A program made the position numbers and the translations under genes. A stretch of DNA of 64,000 nucleotides, taken from NCBI GenBank assembly GCA_033725935.1, contig MU867072.1, positions 310,001-374,000 on the forward strand, read 5' to 3'. Positions 23,298-35,025 of this stretch are shown here, piece after piece. The notes under the pieces were generated by a model. The model was not told the origin of the DNA, searched no databases, and was given only the letters and a program-made list of their open reading frames with translations. How positions within the stretch are numbered: position 1 is the first letter of the stretch; each line of letters starts with the position of its first letter. The DNA comes from Cladorrhinum sp. PSN259 (lineage: Eukaryota; Ascomycota; Sordariomycetes; Sordariales; Podosporaceae).

Positions 23298-24884
23298 TCA
23301 ACCTCCTCCCACTCCTACACCCCCCGCAGAGGCAGCATCACTTCCTCGCACCACACTCCCACCACCCACATGCAACGAAGAGTCCATCATGTTCCCTTGC
23401 AAGTTGGACAACAGCGTAGCCATCACGCCCGTATAAGCAAACAGCAACAAGAACTTGTGGTCCGTGTTCAGACTGCCGAATAAGACGATGGAACCCACGC
23501 AAAAGATGAGACAAAACCCTGCCGTCATCATGACCACCATCCTGAAAGACATTTCCAAGAGATAAAAAAGCATCAGCGGCGAAATCAGAAACACTAGAGC
23601 AATGGTGATGATGAAAACATGGGAAATAAGCCGGTAGGCCCAGGGAGCTATGTAGATTTGTGTGGTCGTCGTCGTCGTCGTCGCCGAAGATGATGTCGTG
23701 GCACTAGCTTCCGCTTGGTGCTCAGCAGCGCGGCCGAAGAGCAACAACTGTTTAGCCTTGACCCCGAAGTGAACCACCCGTTTGAACATGCCGTGTATCA
23801 TTGCGTCAATCATGCTCGGGCGCGGACCCAGAGCTCGGTAGTTGTTTACCCCCAGCGCGTTGTCGAAGTGGTTGGGCGCAACGTTGTCGTCGTACGCCCA
23901 CTGGAAGTAATCATTGACGTACTCGTGGTGGGGGGAATGTTGGGACATGACTTCTTTGGCGAGACCGAAGATGGTGACTGGATTTTCCATCTGCGTGTAA
24001 GTAGACAAAGAGGCAAAAAAAAAAAAAAAAAAAAAAGGTTTGGGCCGGAGAAAATGCTGTGAAACGCTCTGAAGCCGGATCTGGGTAGCGAGGAACATTT
24101 CGACATTTACGTTGAAAAAAAAAAGCGTCCGGTTTAGAAGATGGGACCAACCCTACCTTGGAAAAATTCCAGAACATGATAATCCATCTTTAAGCCCAGA
24201 AAAGAAAGTAACATAACCAGGAAAAAAAAGGGGGGGATTGAAGAGAGACGAAAAAGCCTGCAACTTACGGTGTTTCTCTACCTGCGCAGTAAGCTGCTCC
24301 ATCAGCTTCTCCTTCTTCTCCCCGTACTCGGGATCATCAGTCTCAATCCAGTGGCTCTTGTAATCTTCCCTTCCCCTCTGACGATTCCCGCGCTCCAGTT
24401 CGACAATGTCGTTAAACGTCGCAGCCGACTTGGCGTGCCAGTAGTCAATCACCATCGAGAACTGACGCTCACCGGCCGGGAAGAAGAGCCACTCCCGACA
24501 AAAAGTCTTGCGCCGAGCGCTTCCAGTTTGGCCGGTGGTGGAGTCTGGAGACGAAACGGGCAAAAAACGGACGATTTAGATCGAGTCTCCCCAGCGAAGA
24601 AGGAGTAAACCACTCACCGATATCTTCTTCTTGTTCTCCCTCTTCTACAACATCTTCATCTCCGGGTGATGAAATCTCAGTGACGGAGACACACGTGCTT
24701 CCTTTTCGGTTCTCTGGGTAATTAAACAAGTTAAAAAAAAAGATGCTCTCAGCCAGGGGATATATACTCGCTTGGAAGGATAATTAATGCCTCGATGGAC
24801 CGACTCACTCAGCGTCTCTTCATAGATTTTGAATTCTCCGCATTCAGCGATATCTAACTCATCCAGCCGATGGGGACCGGTCAT
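23298..24884 (-). CDS. DUF6594 membrane protein (paralogue A)
   Basis: Proposed exons from the 5' end are 24884-24809, 24713-24618, 24544-24282 and 23990-23298; the protein is 375 aa. The first two introns have clear GT..AG ends. The third (291 nt) contains a 22-nt homopolymer (24015-24036) and its boundaries are less certain. DUF6594 proteins are fungal membrane proteins of unknown function: an N-terminal region with a charged helix (here DIVELERGNRQRGREDY, then a Lys/Glu-rich stretch), a middle region, and a C-terminal membrane block. Three hydrophobic segments are visible: VFIITIALVFLISPLMLFYL, VVMMTAGFCLIFCVG and LLLFAYTGVMATLL. A Thr run coded by repeated GTC/GAC precedes them. It is clearly paralogous to the gene at 28577-29890. 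Confidence 0.72.
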
Positions 24885-25656
24885 GATTACATAGATGTCG
24901 TATTGTAGGTAGTTTCGATTAGCATTGCGGAAAAAAATGGTAAAAGAGGCGATTCACCGCTCCAGGAACGCTCTCCATCTCAGAACGTGGGTGGGACGTC
25001 GCCCCGGTAAAATACCTTGGGGTCATCTCTTGAATAGAGCCTCACAGCCTTGTTCAGGAAGAAAAATGATGCGGAAAATATGCCCTACATTGTCGAAACT
25101 GGTGCCCGGCATGCTGCATGGCTGCGTGGGCTGCATTATATTGTTCGAAGCTCCAATGCGCTTGTTCTCCCACCACCCATCTCGCGCTGCATGTAAGATC
25201 TTGGGGGAGGATTGGGTGTTGGCTTAATATAGAAAGAGTTGGGAGACGAGGCTCTGATGAAGGGTGCGCCAGCGCGTCTGCATGCAGGATATCACCACGG
25301 CCCAGGGCTGTGATTCGATAGCCTGCTAAGCTGGGCGGCGGCTGAAGTGGAATGTTGGGTGGACGCACGCAATATTTCATGCATTAAAACTGCAAGCGTA
25401 CAATTGAAAGGGAAACAATATAAAACATTAAAACCTCGCTCGACCCCCGAGTTAAAACCTTTGGACCTTTTCCCACAGTCCCGACCACTATGGCTCTTGC
25501 CGATGTATTCTCCCACCAAAAGGATTCCAATGTCGAAACACCATGAAGAACCCCCACCATTTGATATCATTAGGTATATTACAACCTGCCGCGAGGCAAT
25601 GACCTTCTATTTTAACGCCAGTTGGGAAGCTGATTGAACATAGACCGCGCCGCCGC
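24885..25656. other. intergenic
   Basis: The presumed promoter of DUF6594 paralogue A and the 3' region of the small gene downstream of 26.3 kb. No gene is seen. Confidence 0.4.
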
Positions 25657-26324
25657 TTAGTTCTTCTGGTAGCATCAGTTAGGACGTGAAAAAGTGATCA
25701 CAGGCTTATCGAGCTTACCTTGGATGGCATAGGCAAGAAGGCGCTTCCTCGGTTTTGGGCTTTGCCGGTGAAGGAGCCCTAACATCGCCAGTCAGCAAGT
25801 GAGACAGTTGAACTGAGCAGAGAGATACTTACTGGCTTGCCGTTTGGAGGCGGGAGAATAAAGGTATGTGCACCTACATTGGAGAGTGGGGCGACCTAAT
25901 ACATCGAGTTAATAAAAAGGGAATTGGAAGGTAGAGTGCTGATGAACTGACCTTGAGGCTACCTCCAAGAGGTATGAAAGCATGGCGAGACTGTTGCGAA
26001 ACCGGCGGGAACTGGGAAGTCTGCTTCTGAATCGAAATCGAATAAGCTTCCCTCTTTCCAACGGACGGCAACCTCTTCGACGACTTCATGGCAAGGATCA
26101 AAGGCAGTGGCCAAGGGTTGGTTGAGGGCAAGGGTAGGGAAGGAACAGAACAATGGTTCAAGATCTCAACGAGTGGGTTCTGGTGAGAGTGGTTTTATGG
26201 AAGCAAAGGGGCAAAAGGTAAAATGGAAAGGGGATGAAAAGAAGCACAGAATCGACTAACCGTTGGCAAGTCTGCACAGCACGCGACCACCGAAGCTCTT
26301 CGACGCCAACAAAGATGACGCCAT
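25657..26324 (-). CDS. small multi-exon gene of unknown function, frame partly unresolved
   Basis: A consistent run of exons and short introns is visible. Exon 1 (26324-26261) encodes a basic, Ser/Ala-rich start (MASSLLASKSFGGRVLC) like a mitochondrial presequence. A middle exon lies at about 26140-25950. Then come AHTFILPPPNGKP (ending 25833), GSFTGKAQNRGSAFLPMPSK (25778-25719) and a 9-nt last exon (25665-25657). Donors GTCAGT, GTAAGT and GTAAGC pair with TAG/CAG acceptors and CTAAC or CTGAC motifs. The middle exon is the problem. Joined to exon 1 it reads FDPCHEVVEEVAVRWKEG, but the next exon continues a different frame, so either a weak GTTTCG donor is used or the copy carries a frameshift. 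I do not recognise the family. Expected product is about 110-150 aa. Confidence 0.4.
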
Positions 26325-28576
26325 GGAACGGACGATTACGGAGGCGAAAGGACAAAAACAGCACTCGCCACAGATACACGAGGGTGCATGTCGGATTTGA
26401 TAGCGATCCCTGCGGACTGGACCCATCAGGGCCAAAAATGGAGACATTCTTCTGGCGGCGAGAGATGGGATGTTCAGACAAGTTAGTATGAAACACGTCT
26501 GTTCGGAAGAAACGGGATCAGGGCCTCGGGTCTGTCGAGTACAGGACATAAGCAGTCTCATAGAGTTGCCGCATGCCCAGTTTTTTTAATAGTCAGAAAA
26601 CCGGTTCTGCAAGTTTTGCAGTTACCGAGCTCCAAATGGGCCTTGATTTGTGTGGTGCTCAGGAAAGTCCATGAGGGTTGTAGAAGCCACAACTGACCGC
26701 ACCAACGTCATGCTTTTTCAGGCTCCCTAACGGCGAGAAAGATGGCTGTGCTGGATAGGTATTTTCCTAATCGTTTGCCACTAGCTTGAAAAAGACAAGA
26801 AATTGGTGCTAGACACGGCGAGTGTCGCCCGTCGGGTTCCCTCCGTTTTCTTCACCGCCTTATCTGAGATTCATGTTGGGAGGAATGCCTGCAAAAAGCC
26901 ATCACGATGGACCCTGAATCCGATTTACCGTTAGAAACTGCAGGGACTACGGATAGCCTGCATACGGTACCTGACCTGCCAGTTTATGATGTAATAGTGG
27001 GCGCCCTCCAAATAAACTGATTGCCGCGCCCTCGTTTGTGTTACATACGTACCGCCCACGTGCTGTTCCCAAAACAGGGACTTCTGAAGCGGGTCGGGTG
27101 GTTACGGTTAGTTGGTATTGAGTACTGTTTCCGTCAGCGTCCGCTGAACTCATCGGCGACTAAAAGAGACTGACCATTGTGCTCACCTGAACTCTGGATC
27201 CCCCAACAAAACAAGACTCGGTCGCCAGTAACTGTGGCGCAGTCTAATAGTGGCCTGAGACCGAGCAGTTGTTGCTTGGGAGAGAAAAAGCCGCACGGTG
27301 GCGCTGAGCAGTTTGTCTCGGCCTGATATAGATCAATGATTGGGCTTGTTATTCTGCCTGTCGCGCCTGACCAAAATGCAGCTATCTCTGTGCCGCACAC
27401 AAAGACCGATCAACGTCTCAACAACAATCCCGTCCGGCCTCAACAAGTTCGTCTCTCTCAGGTCGCAGCTACGTACGGTAGACCTAGCAAGCACTACCCT
27501 GAGCTTTCTTGAAAAAATAATTATTATTATTTCGAGGCCTGACGTTGAATGTTTAGTCAGCTGCACGGAAAAATATGTGACTTGCATGTTCGGCTGCCGG
27601 CAGATGCCACCTGCCTTGAATGGTGAAAACAGCCGGAACCTCCGTGACGAACAGAAATCATGTTTCCACATGACGTCGAATGATGCAACGGTCAGACACA
27701 AAGTTTTGGATGGTATCTGCTACTAAGCTGGACAACTTGGAATTTGTAGTTGCACCAAGATCGTGTCGTACTACAAACAGTCAAAGTTTATCTTGACTGA
27801 AAGGGCGCAGCAGCAGGCCACCGAATTACGGTGTGCAAACAACCGCTCATTCGGCACTGCCGGCTCGAATCCATGTCGGAGATATCTTGCAGCAGGTATT
27901 CTTCATAGCATACCAGCCCCGCCATGTTGATAGTACAAAGTCTCAGAAACTCGGGTTGTACCATAGGTCTAAGCTTCAGTTCATTGTCCAGTCGGAACCA
28001 TCCTTCCGCCATCCTATCCACTCATCCACCGACCAACTTCAACATGCCTGTCATATATAAATTGTGTCGCTTAATTGGGTTGGGTTTATTTACTTACCCC
28101 TGAAACTTGGCTGGACAACATGAATCACAGCACGGTTGATAAAAATATATATAAAACTTCCGGCAACTTAGCCTTGCGAAAACAATCATTGAGTTCTATA
28201 CCCTAGTCTAGACACCATAAAACTACTGCAAAATCTAGTTTGCAGCTTTTTTTAGTCATTAAATGAATAAATCTTCTCAATGGTGCATATCCTTCACTTG
28301 AAGGCTCGTCATAAAACGGGGAAAGAAAAAAAAAAAAAAGAAAAAAGAAAGAAAGAAAAAAACCGCAAGGAAAGAAATCGAAATAACAAAAAACATAACT
28401 GAGAAAAGAAAGAAGGCGTGAGATAGACAACACTGCAGAAGGCTTATTATAAAGGAGAAGAAAGTGAGAAAAAAGAAGAAAGAAAAAAAACAATGCAGAT
28501 CTGTAGGTCAACAGCGAGCGCTCATCAAAACATCACCCTGCTGCATCTATCATCATCTCTCCCCTACAGCTCAACT
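26325..28576. other. intergenic, no supportable gene
   Basis: No frame has a convincing start, domain or splice pattern. A purine-rich A/G tract (about 28321-28365) lies close to the 3' end of DUF6594 paralogue B, probably in its 3' UTR or just beyond. Confidence 0.45.
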
Positions 28577-29890
28577 TCAACCAACAGCGACGCGACACCC
28601 TTCATTCAAATTAGACAGCAAAGTAGCCATCACACCCGTGTAAGCAAACAGCAGCAAAAACTTGTGGTCCGTATTGACGTTCCCTCCTCCGGGGAACACA
28701 AACGAGCCCACGCAAAATAAGAAGCAAAAGACAGCCGTCAAGATGGTCGCGCCCAGCAGCGACAGTTGCAAACGATACATCAGCATCAACGGTAAAACCA
28801 GGAAAATAAGCGCCAGAGAAATGACAACTAGGTGAGAAAAGAAGTGGAAGATTGAGTAGTTGATCAGTGTGAATTCGACTTCTTCCTCCTCCGCCTCTTC
28901 ATTCTCCTCCTTTCCGTTCTTGCCTTTGGTGGATGATGATGATGGTGATGCTTGGCTGCTGCTGTTGGTACGACTGGAAGGATAGCAGAGGGGCAACTTG
29001 CACAAAAACCTGTACCAGAATCCGTACCAAACAGTCATGGCTTTGACGTACATGTCGTGAATCAGCCCCTCGATCACGCTCTGTGGCCGGCCGAGCACGC
29101 GGTAGTTCTCTGCAGCGCAGGTGTCTTCTTCCGGGTCTTCGGTGACGTGAAAGTAGGCCCACTGTCGAAATTCCTTGACGTAGCGGACGTGCGGCGCAGG
29201 TTGGTACATGATGGTATTGGCTTGGATGAAGAAGCTCGCTGAATTGTGTGAAACAAAAAGGTTAGTGATTTTCTTACCGCTGGTCAAGGCGCACGCATGT
29301 GCAGTTACATACCATATCTATCAAGCTCCACGGCCAGCTGGTCCATCAATTTCTCCCTCTCCTTGCCATACTCGTTGTCAGGCAAGAACTCCTTGTAATC
29401 ATTGAGCCCTTGCTCTCTGTTCCGGCGTTCCAGGTCTTCAATAGCTCGTCTCGTCCTGCGTACTTTGTGACAACAGTGACCGAGTACCAAGCAAAACTCT
29501 TGCTCGCAAGTCGGGAAGAACCGCCATTCATTAGAAGCCTGTCTGCGGCGTGCACAGCCCGTCTGACCAGTAGCATTGGCTAAGGAAGAGCGGCGGCAAT
29601 AATGATTAGAGTCGAGATCTTATCAAAGAGATTGACGCAAAAGCAACTGCACTCACTTATATCTTCCTCCGGCTCCTTTCTAGCTTGCCTCTGTCCTTCC
29701 GAGGACGGAACTTGAGTAAGGGAGAATCCAGTTGAACTTCTGCTGCCTACTAGAATATGAGGTCAGCGAGCTTGATTAAGTCCAAGACTCAAACATTAAA
29801 TCACTCACCCATAGTATCTGTCCCAGACTCGGACCCTTCAAGCTCGCCACGCTCCGCCAGATTGGCCTTGTCCATAGAATGACTTGCCAT
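28577..29890 (-). CDS. DUF6594 membrane protein (paralogue B)
   Basis: Exons from the 5' end are 29890-29809, 29749-29657, 29579-29313 and 29238-28577; all three introns are phase 1 and the protein is 367 aa. It aligns along its whole length with the gene at 23298-24884: EEDI before the third exon, TGQTGCARRR, EWRFFP, IEDLERRNREQGLNDYKEF, VKEFRQWAYF, NYRVLGRPQSVIEGLIHDMY, and the C-terminal block with DHKFLLLFAYTGVMATLLSNL. Three membrane segments lie near the C-terminus, preceded by an acidic Glu-rich linker. The start was chosen because MASHSMDKANLAERG lines up with the start of paralogue A; an upstream in-frame ATG at 30013 would add 41 residues. Function is unknown. Confidence 0.78.
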
Positions 29891-30549
29891 TGTTGCTTGG
29901 TTGCCAGTTATTTGGGGGCCGAAATAGACTGAGAGAGGGACAATATTTCCCAGCTCCGCTCTTGCCCCCTGAGGAGCAGCATCGCCTTCTGAAATACCTG
30001 TCGCAAGACCCAAAAATCAAAGCCTCAAAGCCTCGTTGGGTTGTGAACGCTTTGCAGGTGAAGGCCGCATACACGGCCTGCACATTTTATTTTCGCCCGA
30101 AATATTGCGTGTTTCTGCATGTCAGCACATCTTCTTTGTCTAGGCATCACCGACAATTGGGCGGTTGGCGTGAAAGTGTCAAAAATTGCTGAACTGTCTA
30201 CAAAACAGGGCAAGGCTATGATGAGAGGTGTGGTATGAAAATGGAAACAATCACACACGCCAAGCCCAATTGAAGCAGCTGCAGCTAGAGCCTTATATGC
30301 AGGCATGTGGCATATACATGACCCCCAATGTATTTACCCCCCCAATCGCCAGATTTAAAGCCCGCTCCAACCTTTTCCCTTATACATCCAGTTCATAACT
30401 GACTCGATATCCCATCACAATCAATTTCGACGACACTGTGTAGTACTGCCTCTGCTTGCAACCACGAACCAGACGATCTACCGGCCCGGCCCGACCCAAC
30501 GAGACGTGATGTTCAGAATATTGTTTCAGGGGTAATTTGGGGCGTCGCC
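29891..30549. other. intergenic, upstream of DUF6594 paralogue B
   Basis: Presumed promoter for the minus-strand gene and, to the right, possible leader of a small plus-strand frame. Nothing else is recognised. Confidence 0.4.
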
Positions 30550-30876
30550 ATGGGTGTCGAGGACTCGGGGTTCAGTGTCGGACGTGTCGTCGGGTTCTCG
30601 GACGTCGAGGGCGACAGTAACCGCAGCGACAGTGAAGAGTTGACCAAGAGCAATTCATTTCCGGATATTTATAGGCTTGAAGGTCTTAGAACGACAGGCA
30701 CCCTGCTTCCCGCTCACTTCTACAAAGAATTAGTCAAATTTCGGGAGGCTTCAACCGATTTCTTCAAGCTCGACCACCGACCTACCTTAGGTATCGCAAC
30801 GGGATGCCCGCCCTTAGATTTGAATACCTTCACATCGGGCTTGGAGCCTTTGCTCTGTCCGGAGGATACGGGATGA
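30550..30876 (+). CDS. possible small hypothetical protein (108 aa)
   Basis: The frame starts at an ATG in good context (GCCATGGG). Its first 40 codons have the G/C-ending codon choice of real genes in this window (GTC, GAG, GAC, AAC, ACC, AAG). The N-terminal third is acidic and Ser-rich (DVEGDSNRSDSEELTK). No family is recognised and the coding look fades downstream, so it could be an orphan gene, the first exon of a longer gene, or a relic. Confidence 0.3.
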   Translation: MGVEDSGFSVGRVVGFSDVEGDSNRSDSEELTKSNSFPDIYRLEGLRTTGTLLPAHFYKELVKFREASTDFFKLDHRPTLGIATGCPPLDLNTFTSGLEPLLCPEDTG

Positions 30877-33800
30877 CCGCCATCAGGGTTATATGTCGGC
30901 GTGTCGGAAGCACCCATCGCAATGATTGGAACCTATCGGCGCAGATAATATTTCGAAAAGTCCCAAAAAAGGTCCTTGAGCGGCGTTGATGACAACTCAA
31001 AAGAGCAGGTTGATGACGGCGAAATTGGGGGGGAAATGGGAACGCAGATTAAGGAAGATCAAATACGCAAAGAAAGAATGGGGGAATGCCACAAACCGAA
31101 GGAAACGGTATCACCCCCTTGTGTGTGGCCAACTCAACGAACAACTCCACTTAGTGCTTGTTGGGATCACATCCAGACGCTTCACCAGCTACCCTCCGAG
31201 GAGGCAAAGCGCGCTGGCCAGGACTCCCTGTTCCGTTGCGGGGCGCCTCATCGACCTTGTGACGATTCGGCCCCCGACGACAGCAGAAGCAAGAGAGGAG
31301 GCACCACTCAGACCGCTGTGCCAATTTGAATGCTGAGGAGAGGCCATTGAAGCAATCCTGTCTGAAGACATCCAGTACGGAGGGGTAATGTCTGACAGGG
31401 AACCTATCCATGTAGCTTCTTTCCCATGGAAGAGCTCTCCGGCATGTTCAGCTACGCCGGAATTCGGTACCTGGAGATTTAGGACCCATATGCCATCGCG
31501 CTATCGATGATCTGCGCACAGAAGCCTGTCTCGCAACTTTGGAGACTGAGAATACTTACTCAAGCGTGTACGCAGGAAGCCGGGGGGCAAAATCACAAGG
31601 GACGTGATCCGAAAGCTCGTCGTAATCCCGGAGTAGCTTGATGGTGCGTAAATATTCTCTGTCTTGGCCCGCACTGTCCGATCCGAATAATGTCCACGGT
31701 ATGATCGGGTGGACTGAGCATCATCCCTCCGCTCGCACTTCACCGAAAGCCGAGCATGGGCGTTTTGCTAGGCATTCACGCGGTGGACAGGTTTTCTTGT
31801 GCTGCCTTAACAATTTCCTGGTAGGACCACTGGCACAAGAAAACCTGTCCACCGCGTGGCAGTCCAACAGGTTGAGAGAATGTGCCTCGCCGCCTCAAAA
31901 ACACAAAGATCCACCTTCCAGGTTTCGGTGAAAGACCTGCCAGGACTTGGTTGCCAATGTGACCTGGGGCCGGATCCCTGGGCCTATCGCTTATGCACGT
32001 TTCCCGCCTGTCAGTGTTTGGATATCGTAGTGGGCTTAAACTGGCACAGCTGGCACGGCAGCCCTCATGTTCCAAATTTCGCAGTAAAATTCCGTCAGAG
32101 AATGGGCAAAGATGAGCAGTATCTCGAATCCCCATTGAAAGAGCATGCCAAGCCCGCGGTTCTTTACTGCATCGTTCCTTGCAGCACAAACGGTTATCTG
32201 CAGAGGGCTTGTCAGTCATGCGGATGAGTGAAGAGATTGGGCAATGATATGGGGCCACGCTGCAGAAAAGGCTGAAACGGCGGGCGCTAAATCGGAGCTG
32301 ATCCCGGGCTGTTTACCCCAAAAACATTTCCAGCCCCCATGAATTGTCCTGCCAGGAACGTCTCAACTTGTCGAGACAAAACGTCATCTTCAAAACAAAT
32401 CCCTTTGTCTTGAGTGCCGTTCCGACTTCCAGCGAAGTGTCACGCTTCCCGTCATCATGCAGCTTCAAGATTTGGTGTGGTGGAAGCGAACGTGGTAGAA
32501 CATGAGCGAAAGGCCGAAGTGCAATGCCCAGCTGGTAAGAAAGCCCTTCCTCCCGTCTGCAGCAGCCGATTCTTCCTTGCTCTTGCCGCTTCACTTGGAC
32601 CACCCCACAGAAATGGAAGGGACGACGTTTGGAATCGAACAATCCACTTCCCATCCACTCGGATGCGTACGGCTAGCCGACTGCCATTGGTGATAACGAG
32701 ACCATTCGATCGATTCCGTCCGTAATATGGCCGAACAGCGGGGCTTGGTCCCACGTTTTCATCCTCCGGTCCCTCACACCCTTCGCTATGCAATGCAACC
32801 AATACGACGCGCAATGATTAATACAATGAAAATGACAAAAGGGGAAGAGGGTGGGCTTCGCAAAGCTCTTGGTGTTGTGCTCCGGACCGGTTCCGGGTTC
32901 GGGTTCCGTTTGGCAGCGCGCTCGGAGCCGGGCCCTTGCAATCGGCAGTAGTCCTTAAGCGACGTGGGAAAGGAGAGAAATTCGGCCGATCGAGATTGGA
33001 GATTGGAGAAGGAACACACAAAGTGATTGGGGAAGCTCCGGTTCTTGGAGCTCAGTTGCTCCACTTGGACACAATTGAGCTGGAGGCATCTTCCGACTCG
33101 AAAGACGCCTCTGCTTTTGAAAGGAATCTGAGGAAAAGGAAAGCCAGGCTTTTTGAACAATTCGAGGTTTTCAAGTTGGTTGACCAGTCGGCGGTTTTGT
33201 TCTTGGCCGTTTTGAGCGCTCGGTGAAGAAAGTCTCAGGATATGCTTGATCGACGGTGATTGATCGACAAAGATTATCTCGAGATAGATGCGAGCTTTGT
33301 GTTGTCTCCTGCTCATGAGGGTTTGGGGGGATTTCCTACCAAGGACAGCCAGGATAATTAGCAAAGCCAGAGCTTCAAAGAGTAATTGCCTCGGGCTCTT
33401 CCCATGCTTCGGTCGAAGGGCCCAAAAGTGGTACCACTTCGGCTCCAGTAGCACCCCGGCATGCCTGGTACGTATTAAAGCGAATTATGAGCAGGATAGT
33501 ATAGAGGAAGAATCAAATCCCGATAGCTTCTAGATTGTTTTCTCACCAGAATGATGGGCTGTCTTTAGAGAATTTTTCATCGTCGATGGTGGCGCGTTGC
33601 TCTCCATCATTGAGCTCCAAAGCCCTGCCCTAAACCCAATAATTAGCCGTGATGGCGGCTCGAGTTTCTTTTGCCCACGCGCAAGACCCAATCACATTCA
33701 GCCTCGGCTGGATGACACGGAATTGCGAATTCAAAAGGAAATACCTCATGATGGCTTCTCTCCTATTGCAATACAGATCATAAATTTCTTGATCGGGGGT

Positions 33801-35025
33801 AAGCTAGTCTCATGAAGCCGAGGACACAACTTCCCGTCGCTTCTCTCCTTGCTTTCTGACAAGCCAGCGTCTCAGACTAAAAGGCCGGCATGAGACTGTC
33901 ATACCGCGGCATCCCACTGAAGGATAGAACAATATATCACTGTCGCCACTTTCCACCCTTCAATCCGATATGGTGATACCACATCTGCCCCCGGACTTAT
34001 ATCACGAGGAGGTATTCAGCAACCGCCAGGGACCAACTGCATCACAAGACACCACCACCCTTGAGCATAACACGATCGCCAAACCAATCACATCGTAATG
34101 CGAAGAAAAATGCGCAGAAATATCATAAAATTGCTTCTATGGTTCATTATCATCAATTCCCACACCGTGTTACCTGTATACTATAAATCATCTTGCAATT
34201 TGCCATGCGTATGTCATATCCCTTCCAATTTCATTTCATTCCATCCATCCATCCATTCCCTGGCATATGAATGAAAACAAGCTTTTGTGAAGCATACAAT
34301 AGGCCGCCTCCATAGCAAGACCATATCCCATCATAAAAGAACTATGTGTATATACCTACCAAATCCCTTTTCTATGTAAAAGACTTTAAGAACGGGTATA
34401 ATACCAAGTGTCAAGTATTCTTCCGAGAAAGAAAAAAAGTCAAGGATAAAAGAGTCATAAACCCATAATCTCATCATGATACAAAAACGGCAGGTTAGTA
34501 GTAACAAAAAGTCGTGTGCGTGTCTTAGGAAAGTTATTTCCTTTCCTCCATATGTGCAATCATTTGTTACTGCACGAAGGGTCCTTCCATATAGAAAAAA
34601 GAGAGAAAGATCGAGACGAAAAAAGATGACGCCATCGGGTATACATCCCGCGTGCACGAATCCATAACTGGACAAGAGCAAGTTTCAAAATCGTGTGCTG
34701 GGCACGCCATGCGGAAGCGGCCCTTGGATGCGGGAGCCGGCCCCAACCCGAACAAACGGGACATCACAAATCGTGAGACTCGCATCTCCGCGGAGGCATC
34801 AGCAGACCATATATCCCGACCAATTTCCAGGCCGGGAATAATTGGGGAAAGTCACCACCACCGCCACCGGTATCGTCGTCACCGTCGCTTTTTGCGGCTT
34901 TCTCTGCGCCAAAGTCAAACGACACCTCCCGAGAATTTCAACGCTCAAGCCTCCCAGTCAGCAGCTTGCGCCCTCATCCAGCAACTCCCAATCTCCATGC
35001 TCCTAACGACTCACTCCTTCCAGCT
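30877..35025. other. gene-poor region
   Basis: About 4.1 kb without a supportable gene. It contains a perfect 26-nt inverted repeat (31777-31858). The longest frame (32786-33454, minus) lacks domain motifs and is overlapped by equal frames on the other strand. The right end, before 35026, includes the 3' region of the transcription factor gene. Confidence 0.45.
31777..31858. repeat. perfect 26-nt inverted repeat with 30-nt loop
   Basis: Arms 31777-31802 and 31833-31858 are exact reverse complements. The left arm starts CACGCGGTGG and ends TTCTTGTGC; the loop is 30 nt. It would fold into a strong hairpin as RNA or cruciform DNA. No flanking target-site duplication is obvious. Confidence 0.9.

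Noticed and set aside
32786..33454. Minus-strand frame of 222 codons as a gene
   Set aside because: No domain and no coding bias, with overlapping frames of similar length on both strands.
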